64,000 nucleotides of DNA from Montifringilla adamsi (lineage: Eukaryota; Chordata; Aves; Passeriformes; Passeridae): NCBI GenBank assembly GCA_017590115.1, contig JAGGNK010007482.1, positions 6,587 to 70,586 on the forward strand, given 5' to 3'. Of the stretch, positions 43,726-55,143 are shown piece by piece. Position 1 is the first letter of the stretch, and the number at the start of each line of letters is the position of its first letter. Both the position numbers and the translations under genes were made by a program. Below the pieces are notes generated by a model. It was not told where the DNA came from, did no database searches, and worked only from the letters and a program-made list of their open reading frames with translations.

Positions 43726-44113
43726 GCATTTCCCTGAGCTTGTGTCATTGCGAGGGGGGACACGCTCCGTAAAGCATTTCCCTGGAAACTACAGTCTTTA
43801 GTACTGTGGTTACCTTTTTTGCAGATGGAACAAAACTTTTTCATTGTTGCAAAGCAGCACTGACTCCTCTAACATGTCCAAATTTACCGCACCCAAAGCA
43901 CTTAATGTTCCTTTCTTTTGCTTTCTTTTGCAATTTAGAAATCAGTGGTTTTACTGCATCCTGTACTGCTGCAGCTACATAGGCTGCTTTTTGTCTTTCT
44001 GTAGTTCTAGCCATCAGTTCCAACATTTCTGTGACATCAGCTCCCTTCTTTAAAGTACCCAAAATCTGATGAGTTTTATCATTAGCATTATCAAAAGCCA
44101 GCATATTAAACAA
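43629..44113 (-). pseudogene. ERV 2 capsid C-terminus and nucleocapsid zinc knuckles
   Basis: The capsid C-terminal segment (ANDKTHQILGTLKKGADVTE, then MELMARTTERQ-like helix) leads to a first knuckle CFGCGKFGHVRGVS in which the fourth ligand Cys is Ser, and, after a frame change, a second knuckle CSICKKGNHSTKDC with all four CCHC ligands. Zinc knuckles bind genomic RNA. Confidence 0.8.
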
Positions 44114-44502
44114 TTGTACCTTTGTGTCTGATTCCAGATCAGGATGATCATAGATAGCTTCATGTAATCGATCTACAAATTTATCAAAGTCCTAATTTGC
44201 TCCTTGGTAAATTTGTGTGAAAGACTTAGTGTGTAACCCATCTGGAAGTGGCAGGATGGCATTATATGCTAGTTGTTGGCTCATCTGTAAGGCTATATCA
44301 GTGCTCCCAGTTTGAGCAGTGGCAGTAGCCCAGGGTCCCTTGCCAAGCAACTGTTGTGCTGCTACACCATAAGAGGGTCACCCTGATCTCAAGGCCTTGC
44401 TGCTTCCTGGGCACATCTCGCCTCCCAGCTTTTATGGAACATTACTTGCTGATGGGGTGGCATTATAAGCCTTATCAGGGTGTGAACATCAGCTGTTAGA
44501 TG

Positions 44503-44784
44503 TTAATGTGTTGTGAAAACATACTGCAGAAGTGACTGAGCAAGTTGTGATTTTAAACCAAATTGTGAAATCGCTGTTCTTAACCTCTCTAAAATTTTCC
44601 AATCAAAAGGTTCCCAAGCTCTGCCTGTAGCATTAGTAACTACAGGGAAAGCCTCAGTGTCGTTTGAGAGGAAAGTCCCTTCCACAACAGCTTCTGTAAT
44701 AATACCCTTCCATGGAGAGGCATGTTTCCAGGGCTTTCGGGGTCCACTCCAGCTAGCTATAGACCCTTGCCCATACTTCATAGA
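44503..44784 (-). pseudogene. ERV 2 capsid N-terminus
   Basis: Open segment with SNDTEAFPVVTNATGRAWEP, where AFPV marks the usual capsid start, followed by the helix DWKILERLRTAISQFG. It is cut from the upstream gag part by the solo LTR ending at 44785. Confidence 0.65.
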
Positions 44785-45182
44785 TGATACTTCATAGACG
44801 AAGGTAAAAGATTAGAGAAGCGCATTCCTCCACCTGGGAAACGTTGCAGTTTATTCCAAGACACACATCAGGCGGACAAACCCATGGGAGAAAAGGAGGG
44901 AGTTCCCTGGCAGCAGGGAGCTTTTATACCCCCCGGGATGGGGACAGAGAGAGACAGACAGGTCCACAGCCAATAGAACACCAGTGAGGAGTGGTGAGGG
45001 GTAACCCAGGGGAGAGACCACCAGGTGGTACTGGGATAGGTGAGGGAAAGACCATGTAATAGGGAAGAAGGGGTAACAAACCAGATAATGTAACATAAGC
45101 TATACAGTGCAATATAAAACTATTCTGTGCAAATTCCAAATCACCCAGTGCAAGAGAACAACTAAACTGGTGCACCACAACA
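44785..45182 (-). mobile_element. Unrelated solo LTR nested in ERV 2 gag
   Basis: On the minus strand the block starts TGTTGTGGTGCACC at 45182, has a TATA box GGTATAAAAGC (about 44930), a polyadenylation signal GGAATAAACTGC (about 44860) and ends near GAAGTATCA at 44785. It shares no sequence with the ERV 2 LTRs. A clear target duplication was not seen; ATACTTCATAGA is repeated at its low end. Confidence 0.7.
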
Positions 45183-45716
45183 CTTCCACTTTTGTTTCTG
45201 AGCTGTTTCTATTTCTGGATCACATTCTAACTCTAATTCCACATTCTTAACAGCATGAGGGGGAGGGTTTCGTCTGCCTGGCTCTAACTCTGTTTCAGAG
45301 ACAAAGTGAAAGGGTGCTATTCTTTTTCCTGATTGCCTGTCTGAACCTACTATCATTGGCAGTTCCATTTTCTCAAAAGAATAGTCTCTTTTGGGGACAG
45401 CTGAATCTTTTTGTTGAATCACTAATTTTTGCAAATTGTCCACTAAGGATTTCAAATCCTCCTCGATAGAAGCACCATGCATAACAACATCTCCTTCCTT
45501 ATCCTTTTCACTCACAGCATGTTTTGCTTCTAAGTTACTGTTAACAGTTCCTTCACTCTGAGTACAATTGTCTTTTTGACAGCCTAATCCTAACAAAGAG
45601 GCAGCAGCTTCCCCATTCTCGGTCTGAGCTGGAGGAGCAGTTGGTGTAAGGCTCGATTCTGGTGTTGCAACTGAGCTGAGGGGTTGTGGACTGCGTGAGG
45701 GGATATCTAAGGTCAT
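45162..45716 (-). pseudogene. ERV 2 gag, region between matrix and capsid
   Basis: A 184-codon frame, Pro/Ser-rich at its start and acidic later (EKDKEGDVVMHGASIEEDLK), with a coiled-coil-like IEEDLKSLVDNLQKLVIQQK. Such a linker domain occurs between matrix and capsid in beta-like Gag. Its end overlaps the nested LTR. Confidence 0.55.
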
Positions 45717-46215
45717 AGAGAATGAAATAAATGGGCAGGAGATCTTCCCCCTTTTTTATGCCTTTATTAAAAAGAATCAGCTCAGGTGGGGAGAAACCGA
45801 CGGGTTGCGCCCACGCCGCAGTCGCTCCCAGGAGTGGCACGGAGGAGGAGGGTGATTCAGCTGTGTCTGCTGGTCTGCAGGCAGAGCTGGGGCTTCTGTC
45901 CTCACAAGAGATTAGGAGACTCCCCCTTTTTGGTCCAACACCTCAGGTCCTCTCCCTAGTGAACGTCCTTTCAGGTTAGGGTGAGAAGCAAAAAGGATCC
46001 AAGCAGGCACTGGACTACACGCCCATCCTTAGACATCACCTAGGTCCCCTAATTCTATGTTGGCTCATTGTTTTTAGGGGTTTTCCTGGAAAACTGTAAA
46101 ATTTGGTGCAATGCATTTCTCATCTGCATACTAGCTCTGATGCCACTCCCATTCTCCTGGTATCTGCAGGGTCCAGGTGTCACTCCCTGGCAAACATCAG
46201 GGGGACAATGGCTAA

Positions 46216-46770
46216 TCACCAACCATTAACAGGTAATTGAAGAAGAACTCTTAACAATGAAGCTAACTTAACAGCAACTGGTCCAACTTGTTTTAACTCT
46301 GCAACCTTAAAAACAATAGATAACTTTTTATTCATAACAGAGAACAGTTGCTGAATTGGAATTACTGGAGTTTCTGGAAATGCCTGAGGCTTTTCCTCTG
46401 ACTCAGAGGCTGGTGCTGTGCAAGCTGCAGCAGCAGCTCTTCTCTCTGCCTTCAGAGCCCGCAACACGTCTATAACAGTTCTCCACAAAGTGGCATACTT
46501 AGACGCCTTTTTTGCCTCACTACCACCGGATGAAAGAGAATCCCATATCATACGCCCTACAGCTTCCCATGTTGGAATTTCAAAAGCAACCTGTGTCCCT
46601 GCTATGAGATTATGGTCCCAAGCCAAGTGTATTAGTCCTTTCAAAATGGAAGCATCATATTTTTGTTCTCTCTTAGAGAGGATACATTGGAGGAGTTTCT
46701 GGACACCTTCCTGTTCACGTTCAGACCCCATCTCCACCCAGCCGCTCACCTTGATCAAGGCGAGATTCAA
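46216..46770 (-). pseudogene. ERV 2 gag matrix region
   Basis: The first gag frame after the 5' LTR and leader, 184 codons. Helical sequences EGVQKLLQCILSKREQKYDA, PTWEAVGRMIWDSLSSGG and KYATLWRTVIDVLRALKAER fit a retroviral matrix domain. The annotated start codon is uncertain. It ends at a stop at 46216, and about 500 bp with stops separate it from the next gag part. Confidence 0.55.
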
Positions 46771-46969
46771 GTTGTCTGCAATTAAAGCTCCAGTCTGCAG
46801 CCTTTTCCTCTCACCGGGGAAGTGAGAATAATTTTGAGATGCTTCTCTGCTCCTCGAAGGCTGGCTCTGATCTTCTGCACAGCAGCCAAATTGCCGTCCT
46901 CGAGTCCCTATTGTGCTTCACACTGGGGGTGCCCGCATTCTCCCCCAGAAAATGCGGAGCAGAGGATGA

Positions 46970-46988
46970 GGAATGGGACATCACACCA
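46970..46988 (-). other. Primer-binding site of ERV 2
   Basis: TGGTGTGATGTCCCATTCC on the minus strand directly follows the 5' LTR. It has the expected TGG start, complementary to tRNA CCA ends; I could not match it to a specific tRNA. Confidence 0.6.
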
Positions 46989-47393
46989 TGATCTGTATGA
47001 TCTAGTGAAGCCAAATTTATTACCCACAAAGGCTATATTTATAATAAATTTATACTGTTCACACGTCTCTAGCTAATACATGATTGGCTAATCCTTGCTG
47101 TTCATGCTTCTAAAATAGAATGCTGAATGGATCATCTGATTTTTCACGTGTTTTGCTGTGGTCGTCTGGCCCACCCTTTGCTTCTCTTTTCTCACTTTCT
47201 CATACTTGCTTACAAACTTGCTGAGTCTTGAGGACTCTTCTTGTACCTTTCTCAAGGATGTACTGACCCTGTTTTCTGAATATGTCCGTTATCCATTGTC
47301 CATTATCCATTGTTACTAGCAGGCTGGATTGTGCATCAGCTGAACATGCCCATTGTCTTGAAAAACTCCTCAACTTGCAAAAAATCTTCAACA
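46989..47393 (-). repeat. 5' LTR of ERV 2
   Basis: Borders TGTTGAAG (47393) and GATCA-like end at 46989 (TGATCTG on the + strand). AATAAA lies near the end. Contains several CATTATCCATTGT-type direct repeats at 47285-47320 in the U3 part. Confidence 0.85.
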
Positions 47394-47951
47394 ATGCACT
47401 GGTGGGGACATTGTCTGTTGATGGAGGGTGACATCAGCGAGCAGCAGATTGTGACATCTCATCCCTCCCAGCTTATATTCAGACACGGGCAGAGATGGTG
47501 CCAGTCAGGCTCTGGCCTGAACTCCTACCAAGCGTGACTGTGAGGTGTGGAGGATTGATGCAGGTTTCTTTGGTGCTGAGTGGTGCCCGTTCTTGGCAGA
47601 GCAACCAGCAGGGTTTCCCCAGCCCTGCCTGGCTGGGGCAGCCAGGCACTGTGGGTGCTCACAGCAGAGTGTAAGCTGTGCAGGAAAACATCCCTCCCAG
47701 GGAAACATCCCCCCAGGGCGGCCATGGGGGGTGTCCTTCTCCAGCAGCCTGGCCATTCCTTCCTCCCCTCTCCTGCAGGGTGTGACACCAGCAACAGAGA
47801 ACAGTTCCTGATCCTCAGCTCTCCCCATGTGCTGCAGAGGCCAAGTATGGCCACAGAGATGGGTGGCAACTGTGCCATCTGCCAGGACACCTGGGATGAC
47901 GTGGCTTCTGCTCAGCCTGCTCATTTCTGCCGGGGCTGCATCCTGCAGTAG
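47394..47951 (+). pseudogene. Topors-like RING gene, copy 3, broken
   Basis: The sequence resumes right after the LTR with ATGCACTGGTGGGGACATTG, homologous to 35584, and follows the 5' flank of copies 1 and 2, including TGACATCA (47429-47436) and the acceptor TCTCCTGCAG (about 47779). ATG at 47847 opens a frame that reads to CAICQDTWDDVAS and then loses two codons, taking the third zinc-ligand Cys (PAHFC for PCGHQFC), and ends at TAG (47949-47951) where the other copies have Trp. Homology fades after 47960. It is a clear pseudogene. Confidence 0.85.
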
Positions 47952-47959
47952 GCACAGAT

Positions 47960-48720
47960 AAATCCACATTCAACTGCAGCATCCCAGTCTTTGAAAAATC
48001 CCAACCTTCTCCTCCAGCTGAGCTTCTAGGCATTGCTCACTTGATCAATTTCCATGAACTGTCCCACAATAATGCAGAGAGGTCCCTAATTCTCTGCTTG
48101 GAGCCTGGTTGTGCCAATTCAGACAAAATTTCATTTATTCCCACAACTATGTAGCTTGAACAATGGGAAGGGGCCCTTGCTTAGTCAGCACTGAAGTGTC
48201 AGACTGCACCTTGCTGGCACAGTGGCCTTCCCAGGCTTCAGGATTCAGATGGGGAGGACAACTCAGCAAAGGCAGGAGGAGGAAAGGTGCTACACCCCTG
48301 GGGCACCATTTGTGTATTTGCAGATTTCCTTTGTTCAGGGGCCCACATGCTGTCATTTGGAGTGTGTCCTTGTCACCTCAGGCATGCTTGCCAGCATGGA
48401 GGCCTGGCCTTGTCATTGAGCAGATCAAAGAACTGCTGCTGAAACAAAAGGCAGAGAGAATTCCTTCTGGGGTTTGGAGCCCCCTCTGGACAGGACCCAT
48501 TCTACTGAGCAAGCAAAGCTAAACAGTCCCACAGCCCTAAACACAGGTGCAAAGTGTCCTTGTGCCCATCACCCTCGATCCAGCAGGGCTGCAGAGGGCA
48601 CAAACTCTCCCTTTAACTGAAAAGACAAAACCTTGTACAGGACCTGGCCTGAAAGGCCTGGATGTGATGGCCTCTCCCAGGGAGAGAGACGAGAGGCCCT
48701 GTGAGTAGAGATCAGGACTG
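47960..48720. other. No recognised gene
   Basis: Non-coding sequence between the broken RING copy and the promoter relic; an open + frame of 119 codons at 48163-48522 has no family signal. Confidence 0.4.
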
Positions 48721-49135
48721 TCCCTAGGAAATCATGGCAAGGTGTCAGGAGCAGGCATTAGAGACAGGGCCAAGGAGATGTGATGCAGGTGGCTGAGGGA
48801 GAGCATCACTGAGAAGTAGAAACTGAAACTAGGAAACAGGATTTCCTTTTTTCTCCTAACATGGCCTGCAGGGATGGAAGGCCTGCTGAGTCATCACAGG
48901 GTGGAGCAGTCGGAAGTGCAGATGGTGACACTACCGACCACTGCATTGTGACCTCACGTTCTCTCACTGCTTATCTTGGGGTTCCAAGGACTTAGAATGC
49001 CTTTTGTGCTGTCACAGGGGGTGGAAGCTGGTGTCAGAGAGCAGTGGGCTGTGACATCACAGGGGGATGGATTGTGACATTGTGCCCCTCACTGCTTCCA
49101 TTCAGTCACTGGCAGGGCCACTCTGGCTCAGCAGG
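48720..49135 (+). promoter_or_regulatory. Diverged fourth copy of the RING 5' flank, no coding part
   Basis: The order GATGCAGGTGGC, a GAAGTAGAAACTGAAAC-type block, a T-rich stretch, a CCTAACATGGCC-type block and repeated GTGACATC parallels 35500-35700. TGACCTCA lies at 48949-48956 and TGACATCA at 49052-49059. After about 49135 no RING exon follows. Confidence 0.5.
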
Positions 49136-51942
49136 CAAGCAAGGTCTAGTGAAAACTTGATCCTGAGTCAAAATTTTGTTTCTATGTTGCAATCAAATAA
49201 AATCTTTTCAGCAATGACTCATTGCTATAGAGAACATTATTGAGGGAGAAAGTAGTGATTTTTTTTTCCAGCTACTACTACATCTTGGAAAAACATGTTT
49301 TAAAGCAATACCCTTCATTTCCTAATAATACAAGTTCTGGAGTTTCCCAGTTTGAGGGAATTTACTGAGATTATATGTCAAGTAGATACCCTACCCCAGG
49401 AGAGTAGAAAAAAATGACTTGCAAAAAATGAAATTAATGCAATAGTGCTGAATGGGAACTATAAATCCAATGGGGGACTGGAGGTTTAAGAGTAGAGAGG
49501 TCTATTTTGTTTTTCAGTTTAATAGTGAGGAAGTTTTAGAAGCCGTATTGCCTTTTAAACAGAGATAAGAACACCACCTTCTCAGGAAGGAGGAAAAATA
49601 TTTTAAATATATTATCCTTTTTAAAGGATATTTTAGAATAGGATGCAAGAAGAGAGGTGAAGAGGCATGGTGCACCACAGCAGAGAGGAAATTATTTTAA
49701 TTTTTTAAAAGAAAAATATTTTAAAATAATAAGCAAAGAGAAGCAACTATTTTAACTCTAACAGAAATTCCACCAGAGGTGCAGATTTATATGACATGGA
49801 GAATGGACAACTTAATTGACAAATATTGCCAGGGATTTTTTTTGTTTGTTAAAAACAGGGTTATGGAAACAGAGTTATTTCTCTGGCACTATTTTCTTTT
49901 CAAAATTAACTCTGCTATGTTTCTCAAAGGACTGGGAGGGTGTTCTTGCTGCTTTTGATGTATAAAAAGACTGGCATTTCACCTTCTAGAGAGATTGCAG
50001 CACTATCTGTAGTGTTTTTTTTAGGATGCCCCTTTCTAAGGTGTTTTATGGAGTTTGGTGTTGGGGTGATTGCCCCAACCACCAGAATGGTGGATGAAGT
50101 TTGTTGCAAATTCTTGTCAGGCTTAATAAAGATGCCAAAGAGGTGTCAGAGAGCTCTTGTGCTTTACTTTACTGTACAGCTGTCCTAGCTCCTGCAACCA
50201 ATCCACTCTGTGGAGTCAAAAAGTTTTGCTCAACAAGCTCTTAAATCTTACAATACACTTCTCAAAAGTGCTGGCTAATGAGCCCAAAGTTTTTACCATA
50301 CACCTGATAAATTCCTAACTCCCACAACAAACTTCTCCAAGGTGCTGGCTCACAAGCCACAACACATGGCCACACATGGCCCACTCCCACAGCAAAGTTT
50401 GGTACCCAGAATGGACTAGAATAGGACAGCCATGCTTTGCCCAGGAGAGTGAGGGAAGAGAGAAATAAAGGCAGTGAATAAACAACAGAGAATATCACCA
50501 GCTCCTAGATCCCATATTGGTCCTGTTCTGTGGATGGTCTGGAGTTGGGTAAAAAATGAGAATGAAAGAGAAAGAGAGGGAAAGAGAATGAGGGGTCCCA
50601 ACCTGCTCCCTTTCACAGCTAACCTGCTGCAGCCTCTTATGTAAAGTAAAATTTTAGTGCCATTTTATCATGCATGCACAGCCAGCCCTGATGCTGCAGA
50701 GTTGCAGCCCTTCCTGCTACCTGCTGTGGCATTTTTGGGGGGAGTCCATGGCTGCACACAGCTAAGTCAGGTTTAAGCAGTCATGGCCTGTGCCAGTCAG
50801 AGAACAATTACCTTCACTAGTCACAAGATACCCTTCTCCATCCCCTTTCCAAATCATGGTGGTGCAGGTCCCAGAGGGCCTGAGGAAGCGCTATGAGGAG
50901 GAGCTATATGGAGTGAAGCGCTAAAACACTATGCCTTTCTTTCACTGGGGCAGCTTCAGCACAGCCTTGGAAAAGGTTATAGTGACACAGGAGATAGGCT
51001 TCTGACCTTCAGCACACCACAAAAGGAGCAGCTTGAGAAAAAAATGTTTTCAGCTGTTTCCACTGCCAAAGGCAACTAACAGTGGTCCTTCCTCTTTAGC
51101 TATGGTTCCACGTTAGAAATCCTCCACTGTAAAACTGAAAGAAGGGGTAAATTCCCAGTGGTAATTTTGAGTTGTTTATTTTTTTGTCAAGCTGGACTAT
51201 GTCACAAACCTGGTTTATGGTGACACACAAGTAATCTGCTTAGTTTGAGCTGCCATGTCCACACTGTGCAGGTCGCAAAATTGGGCAAAGAAAATAATCT
51301 ATTAAAAAATTAATTAAAAAGACTTTGTAAAAAATAGTATGTGAGGTTGGAGAAAGAAAGCTTCTTTTGACTATACTGCTATCATACAGAGCTCTTCTGA
51401 CTGAATGAGTGTAGGATCATCTGGTTTCCTCTGAAGTATCTGTTAAGAATGCAGAATTCATATTCTTCAAGTTTTGCTTCAAACTTGCTATTTCTTAAGC
51501 TGGTAATGCCAGTGAGAACAATTCATTGGGTATTTTTGAAAAGTGAAAGAGCTGCAATTTTCTAGATGAATATCATCAATGTGAAATCCAGTTACAATCT
51601 ACATAACCAACATGGTTAATCCCGGGGTAGATGCCCAGGAAATCACTGTGCAAGTTATGCCTCAAAACTCTTGAGAAGTTACAATGGAAAAGGTAATTTA
51701 CAAAGGGTTGTTTTAAGGAATGAAGAGAAATTATTGATGAGTTTAGGTTTGGCCTCATTCCCACTTTTAACATTTCAATTCATATTCAATCATTTACGTA
51801 CATAAGTTTGTTTCTGCAGTGTGTGAAAACTGATTTGTTATTTCTTCTTTTCACCAAGGGCTGCTTATTTTTAGCAAGGGGAGAAATTATTCTTCATTTT
51901 TTCAAAGAGCTTTAATGGTGTCTGTGTATCTTTCTTTTGAAG
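49136..51942. other. No recognised gene; possible LTR debris
   Basis: Mostly A/T-rich non-coding DNA. 49940-50188 is open on + (82 codons) with LCREIAALSVVFFLGC-like hydrophobic sequence of no known family. The 50330-50930 stretch has repeat-like purine runs. I see no splice-bounded exon here. Confidence 0.35.
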
Positions 51943-52056
51943 GCCTCCAGCTCCCCTCAAACACCTTTGGTTTCTGTTTTGCATGATATCCAGAGGAGGC
52001 TGTCAAGAAAGATGTCTCTGAGTAGTCAACTAAAGGGACTGAACATTTGCAGCAAG
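51943..52056 (+). CDS. Candidate internal exon of an unidentified gene
   Basis: This 114 bp segment (38 codons, phase 0 at both ends) lies between acceptor TCTTTCTTTTGAAG and donor AAG/GTGAGA. It encodes SPQTPLVSVLHDIQRRLSRK followed by MSLSSQLKGLNICSK. The basic amphipathic stretch HDIQRRLSRKM looks like a genuine protein segment. It could join in frame to the segment at 54856. No upstream exon is seen in the window, so the gene would start elsewhere or the exon is an orphan. Confidence 0.5.
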
Positions 52057-53875
52057 GTGAGAATACTTGCTCTGTTCTGTTTCTTTCATTTTCTTTTTTT
52101 TTTTTCTGAAATAAAACAATTAAAATTTCATATGAATGATGTTACAGCTGTTAACAATGAAAGGGGAAAATAGAGTCTGGGAACTACAGCCATAGCTGTC
52201 CAATAGTTCTAAAACTTCCACAAAGAAAATAAACTTTGAAAGGTTCCTCCCTTTTCAATAGGGCTGTAATATATGCAGAGAATTAAAGCAGTGGGTAATC
52301 ACCAGTGGAATGCTTACAGTATTTTATGGATATTTCCTCATCTTCATGATCTTTCTAGATTCTTTGTGTCAAACTTTGGCCACAGAGCATACCCTCATGA
52401 GCATTGCTGCTTCACAATTTCTTTCCCAAGCATTGAGTACAAAAGATTGTGCAGTTTATTAGTTCAAATGTGCCCCAATATGAGTGGCAGCAGTTCCAAG
52501 GCAATGAAAATGTAACTAACACTGATTGCCTTTGCTTTTATTTATGTAATGGCTAATCTATTTATACAAAAGATGCTACTCTTCTGGCAGACTTCCAAGC
52601 TCAGATCCAAAGAAGTGATGAAAATTCATATTTTCTGTGCCAAAACAATCATCCAAGGTACCTACTTCTGCCTCTGAAGTACCAGCTCCTACTGGCTGTT
52701 TACACCTGTCTTTTCTGTGTATCAGCAGATCAATTCTGCAGCCAGAACCACCACTTAAAAGGGTAGATTATCTACTGACAATATCAAATAACGTTTCCAG
52801 TTCTAGTCAGAGCAGGAGCTGCTTGAAGACATTCCTTTGGACAGCTGGAACTTTCTGTCCAAAGAGCTCCTACCCATCTAAGTTGTGAAAGTGGAAAAAA
52901 GTCACTCAGCCACATAATTTGGAGCTGGGCCATTGTTTCCAACAGATTCACTATCTCATTTGGGAAAATAACTGGAAATCAAGTTTCTGGACCACTCAAG
53001 GAACTTATATCTAAAGCTCATCAAGTGTGCACACAGGTACTTCCTTGACAGTTAGTAATACCACAGTTACAGTGAAATTACTATTTACAACTCACAGCTT
53101 CAGTCCTATATCTCTTGCTGCAGGGGAGATTAAATAAAGAGCCTTATCTTTTGCTGTGAGGGACAGGTCATTAGTCTCAGATGCTCACAGTGACTCTGCT
53201 TGCTGCTCAACAGGTAAAACTGTCAGCAAAAAACCTCTGGCTCTGTAAAAATTGTTCAGGCACAACAGACTGTATTTTCATTATGAAATCAACCTCCAGA
53301 GATGTCCCAGCAGCATACTATATCATGAAAAGAAGCAGAGACTGTGGTATGCATGCCAAGAGCTATTTGCTTCCCTCATGGTTACCAATTAGTTGAACAA
53401 AATTTGGTTTACTCCTTTCTCTGTCAGCCTACATTCTGCTGGAGGTTTGTTTCTCATGCACAGTTCTGATATGCGGAAGGATGCCAGGTGCACTTAAAGG
53501 AAACTCAGAGGATGTGGTTGTTTTCTGCTAGGTCTGGTGTTTCGAAAATTACTCTTTAGATGGAAGATGCTACTGTAAAGATTGTTTGAAAAATGGTATT
53601 TCAACTGAGGGAAACCTAACTACTTCCTAGCAATCAAGGGAAGGCCTGGCTGAGAAACAAACTGGTTTCATATCTTTTTATTTCAGTTATGAAAGCTTTA
53701 ATTCCTTTCTTCTCATCTTCCTTAATTCTATTCAGAACTAGAAAAATCCCACCAAAACCCAACAAAGACAATAAACCACTCCTCCTTTTTCTAGGTTTGC
53801 TAAAGATAACTCCCTTCTCCTATCTGGTTTAGCTGATCAAAATAATTTTACTAGAGCAGCAATGCTGTTTCCTTA

Positions 53876-54230
53876 GAGTCATGGAATCAAAATTGTTTGG
53901 ATTGGAAAGGACCTCAAAGCTCACCTTCACCTTCCAGGGACACTTTCCACTGTCCCAGATTGCTTCAAGCCCTGTCCAGCCTTGAACACTTCCAGGGATG
54001 GGGCAGCCACAGCTTCTCTGGGCAGCCTGCGCCAGTGCCTTACCACTCTCACAGTAAAGAATTTCTTTTGAACATCTAATCTAAACCTGTCGTCTTTCAG
54101 TTTAAAACCATTGCACCTTTTCCTGCCACTATCTGTCTATATAAAAAGTTCCTCTCTCTCCTTTTTACATCTGAATTTAAACCACACTCTCCTGTTGCTG
54201 TTGGATAAAAGAACTACACTCTGCTGTTGC
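53876..54230 (-). mobile_element. CR1 LINE 3' tail
   Basis: AGAGTCATGGAATCA, TTGGATTGGAAAGGACCTC, CTTGAACACTTCCAGGGATG and CACAGTAAAGAATTTCTT are hallmarks of avian CR1 3' ends read in reverse complement. No coding remains. Confidence 0.85.
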
Positions 54231-54855
54231 TGTTGGACGTTTGCTGGCAAATGTCTTGGAATATTCTAATGTTCTTCATGTCTCTTGTGCTAAAGAGGGC
54301 ACCAGTCTAAACACTCAAAACATTGTCTGCTCCAGTGGAAGCAAGGGGTTTTTAAAGAATTCTTTCAATGATTACAGTTTTAGCCTTTTTCCAGGTTGCA
54401 CTGAAGATTTAGGGACAGTTTCTCTTATTAAGGGATGATGTTTCTCTTGAAAGAAGTAGTAAGGTTTTTTTTCTAGAAGTTACTGCATTCATTTTGCATT
54501 GTGAAAATGTTCATGTAGAGAAGGAATTCATGGAACTGAGAACTAGGTAAGAACTTAAGTCCTGAACCGGCAAAAAATGATGTGGTCACCAAAACATTGT
54601 TCTGCTCTGGGCTTGGGTGAATGATAGCTCATTCTGATAGCTGAATATTTTTTCATCAGATATTCACTGAAATGTTCATACACTTAAGAAATATAGTTAA
54701 TTTCCTTGCTATAAATAAAATGTACTTCATAGATGTTGCCTCACATGGGTAAGGTTGTCAGTCATATATTTTGATGATTGCTGTAGTTCCACTGGGATGA
54801 TGTTTTCCTACATTTGTCTTTTTATCATATAATCTTTTCTTCTTCTCTTCCACAG

Positions 54856-54897
54856 AGCAGAAACACTTCTGTGAACTTCAGCCAGTTACAACTATGA
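54856..54897 (+). CDS. Candidate last exon of an unidentified gene
   Basis: After the strong acceptor TTCTTCTCTTCCACAG, the frame encodes SRNTSVNFSQLQL and a TGA stop at 54895-54897. Phase 0 at its start matches the phase-0 end of the exon at 51943-52056, so together they would make a 51-residue C-terminus. The CR1 tail lies in the intron between them. The small size keeps confidence low. Confidence 0.4.
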   Translation, partial: SRNTSVNFSQLQL

Positions 54898-55143
54898 AAT
54901 GGTTTTGGTTCTCATCATCTACTCATCCTCTGATTGTTTAATTACTTTAGGCACCAGTGTTGGGAAAATAGCTTCTTACATCTGCTACTCTACTAGATCC
55001 ACTTTCTTAGTACCACATTTTTGTTTGTTCTTCGCCATTTCCATTAGGCATGGTGATAGGAGATGTGACATTTGCAGAGAAAGGAGCTAGGTGGCTTGGC
55101 CTGATTTCTGTTGACAATAATTTTTTATCAACTTTCTGGCTGA

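Larger units (their letters stand above)
38051..47393 (-). mobile_element. ERV 2 provirus, minus strand, with inverted internal LTR
   Basis: LTRs of about 400 bp in minus orientation lie at both ends (46989-47393 and 38051-38447). Between them, in order: primer-binding site, matrix, an unrelated solo LTR, capsid, nucleocapsid, dUTPase, RT, RNase H, integrase (split by a + oriented LTR at 40694-41102) and env. The end LTRs differ at roughly one base in ten over the first 140 bp compared by eye, so the insertion is old. No target-site duplication is visible (ACGCCA before 38051, ATGCAC after 47393). Protease is absent, and gag, pol and env all carry frameshifts or stops, so it is defective. Confidence 0.88.

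Noticed and set aside
8280..47393. A complete, potentially active provirus
   Set aside because: Both beta-like elements have several frameshifts and stops; ERV 1 lacks gag, protease and the 5' LTR, and ERV 2 lacks protease and has a split integrase.
52637..52888. An 83-codon + frame as an exon of the gene at 51943
   Set aside because: No credible acceptor or in-phase donor was found, and composition is not distinctive.
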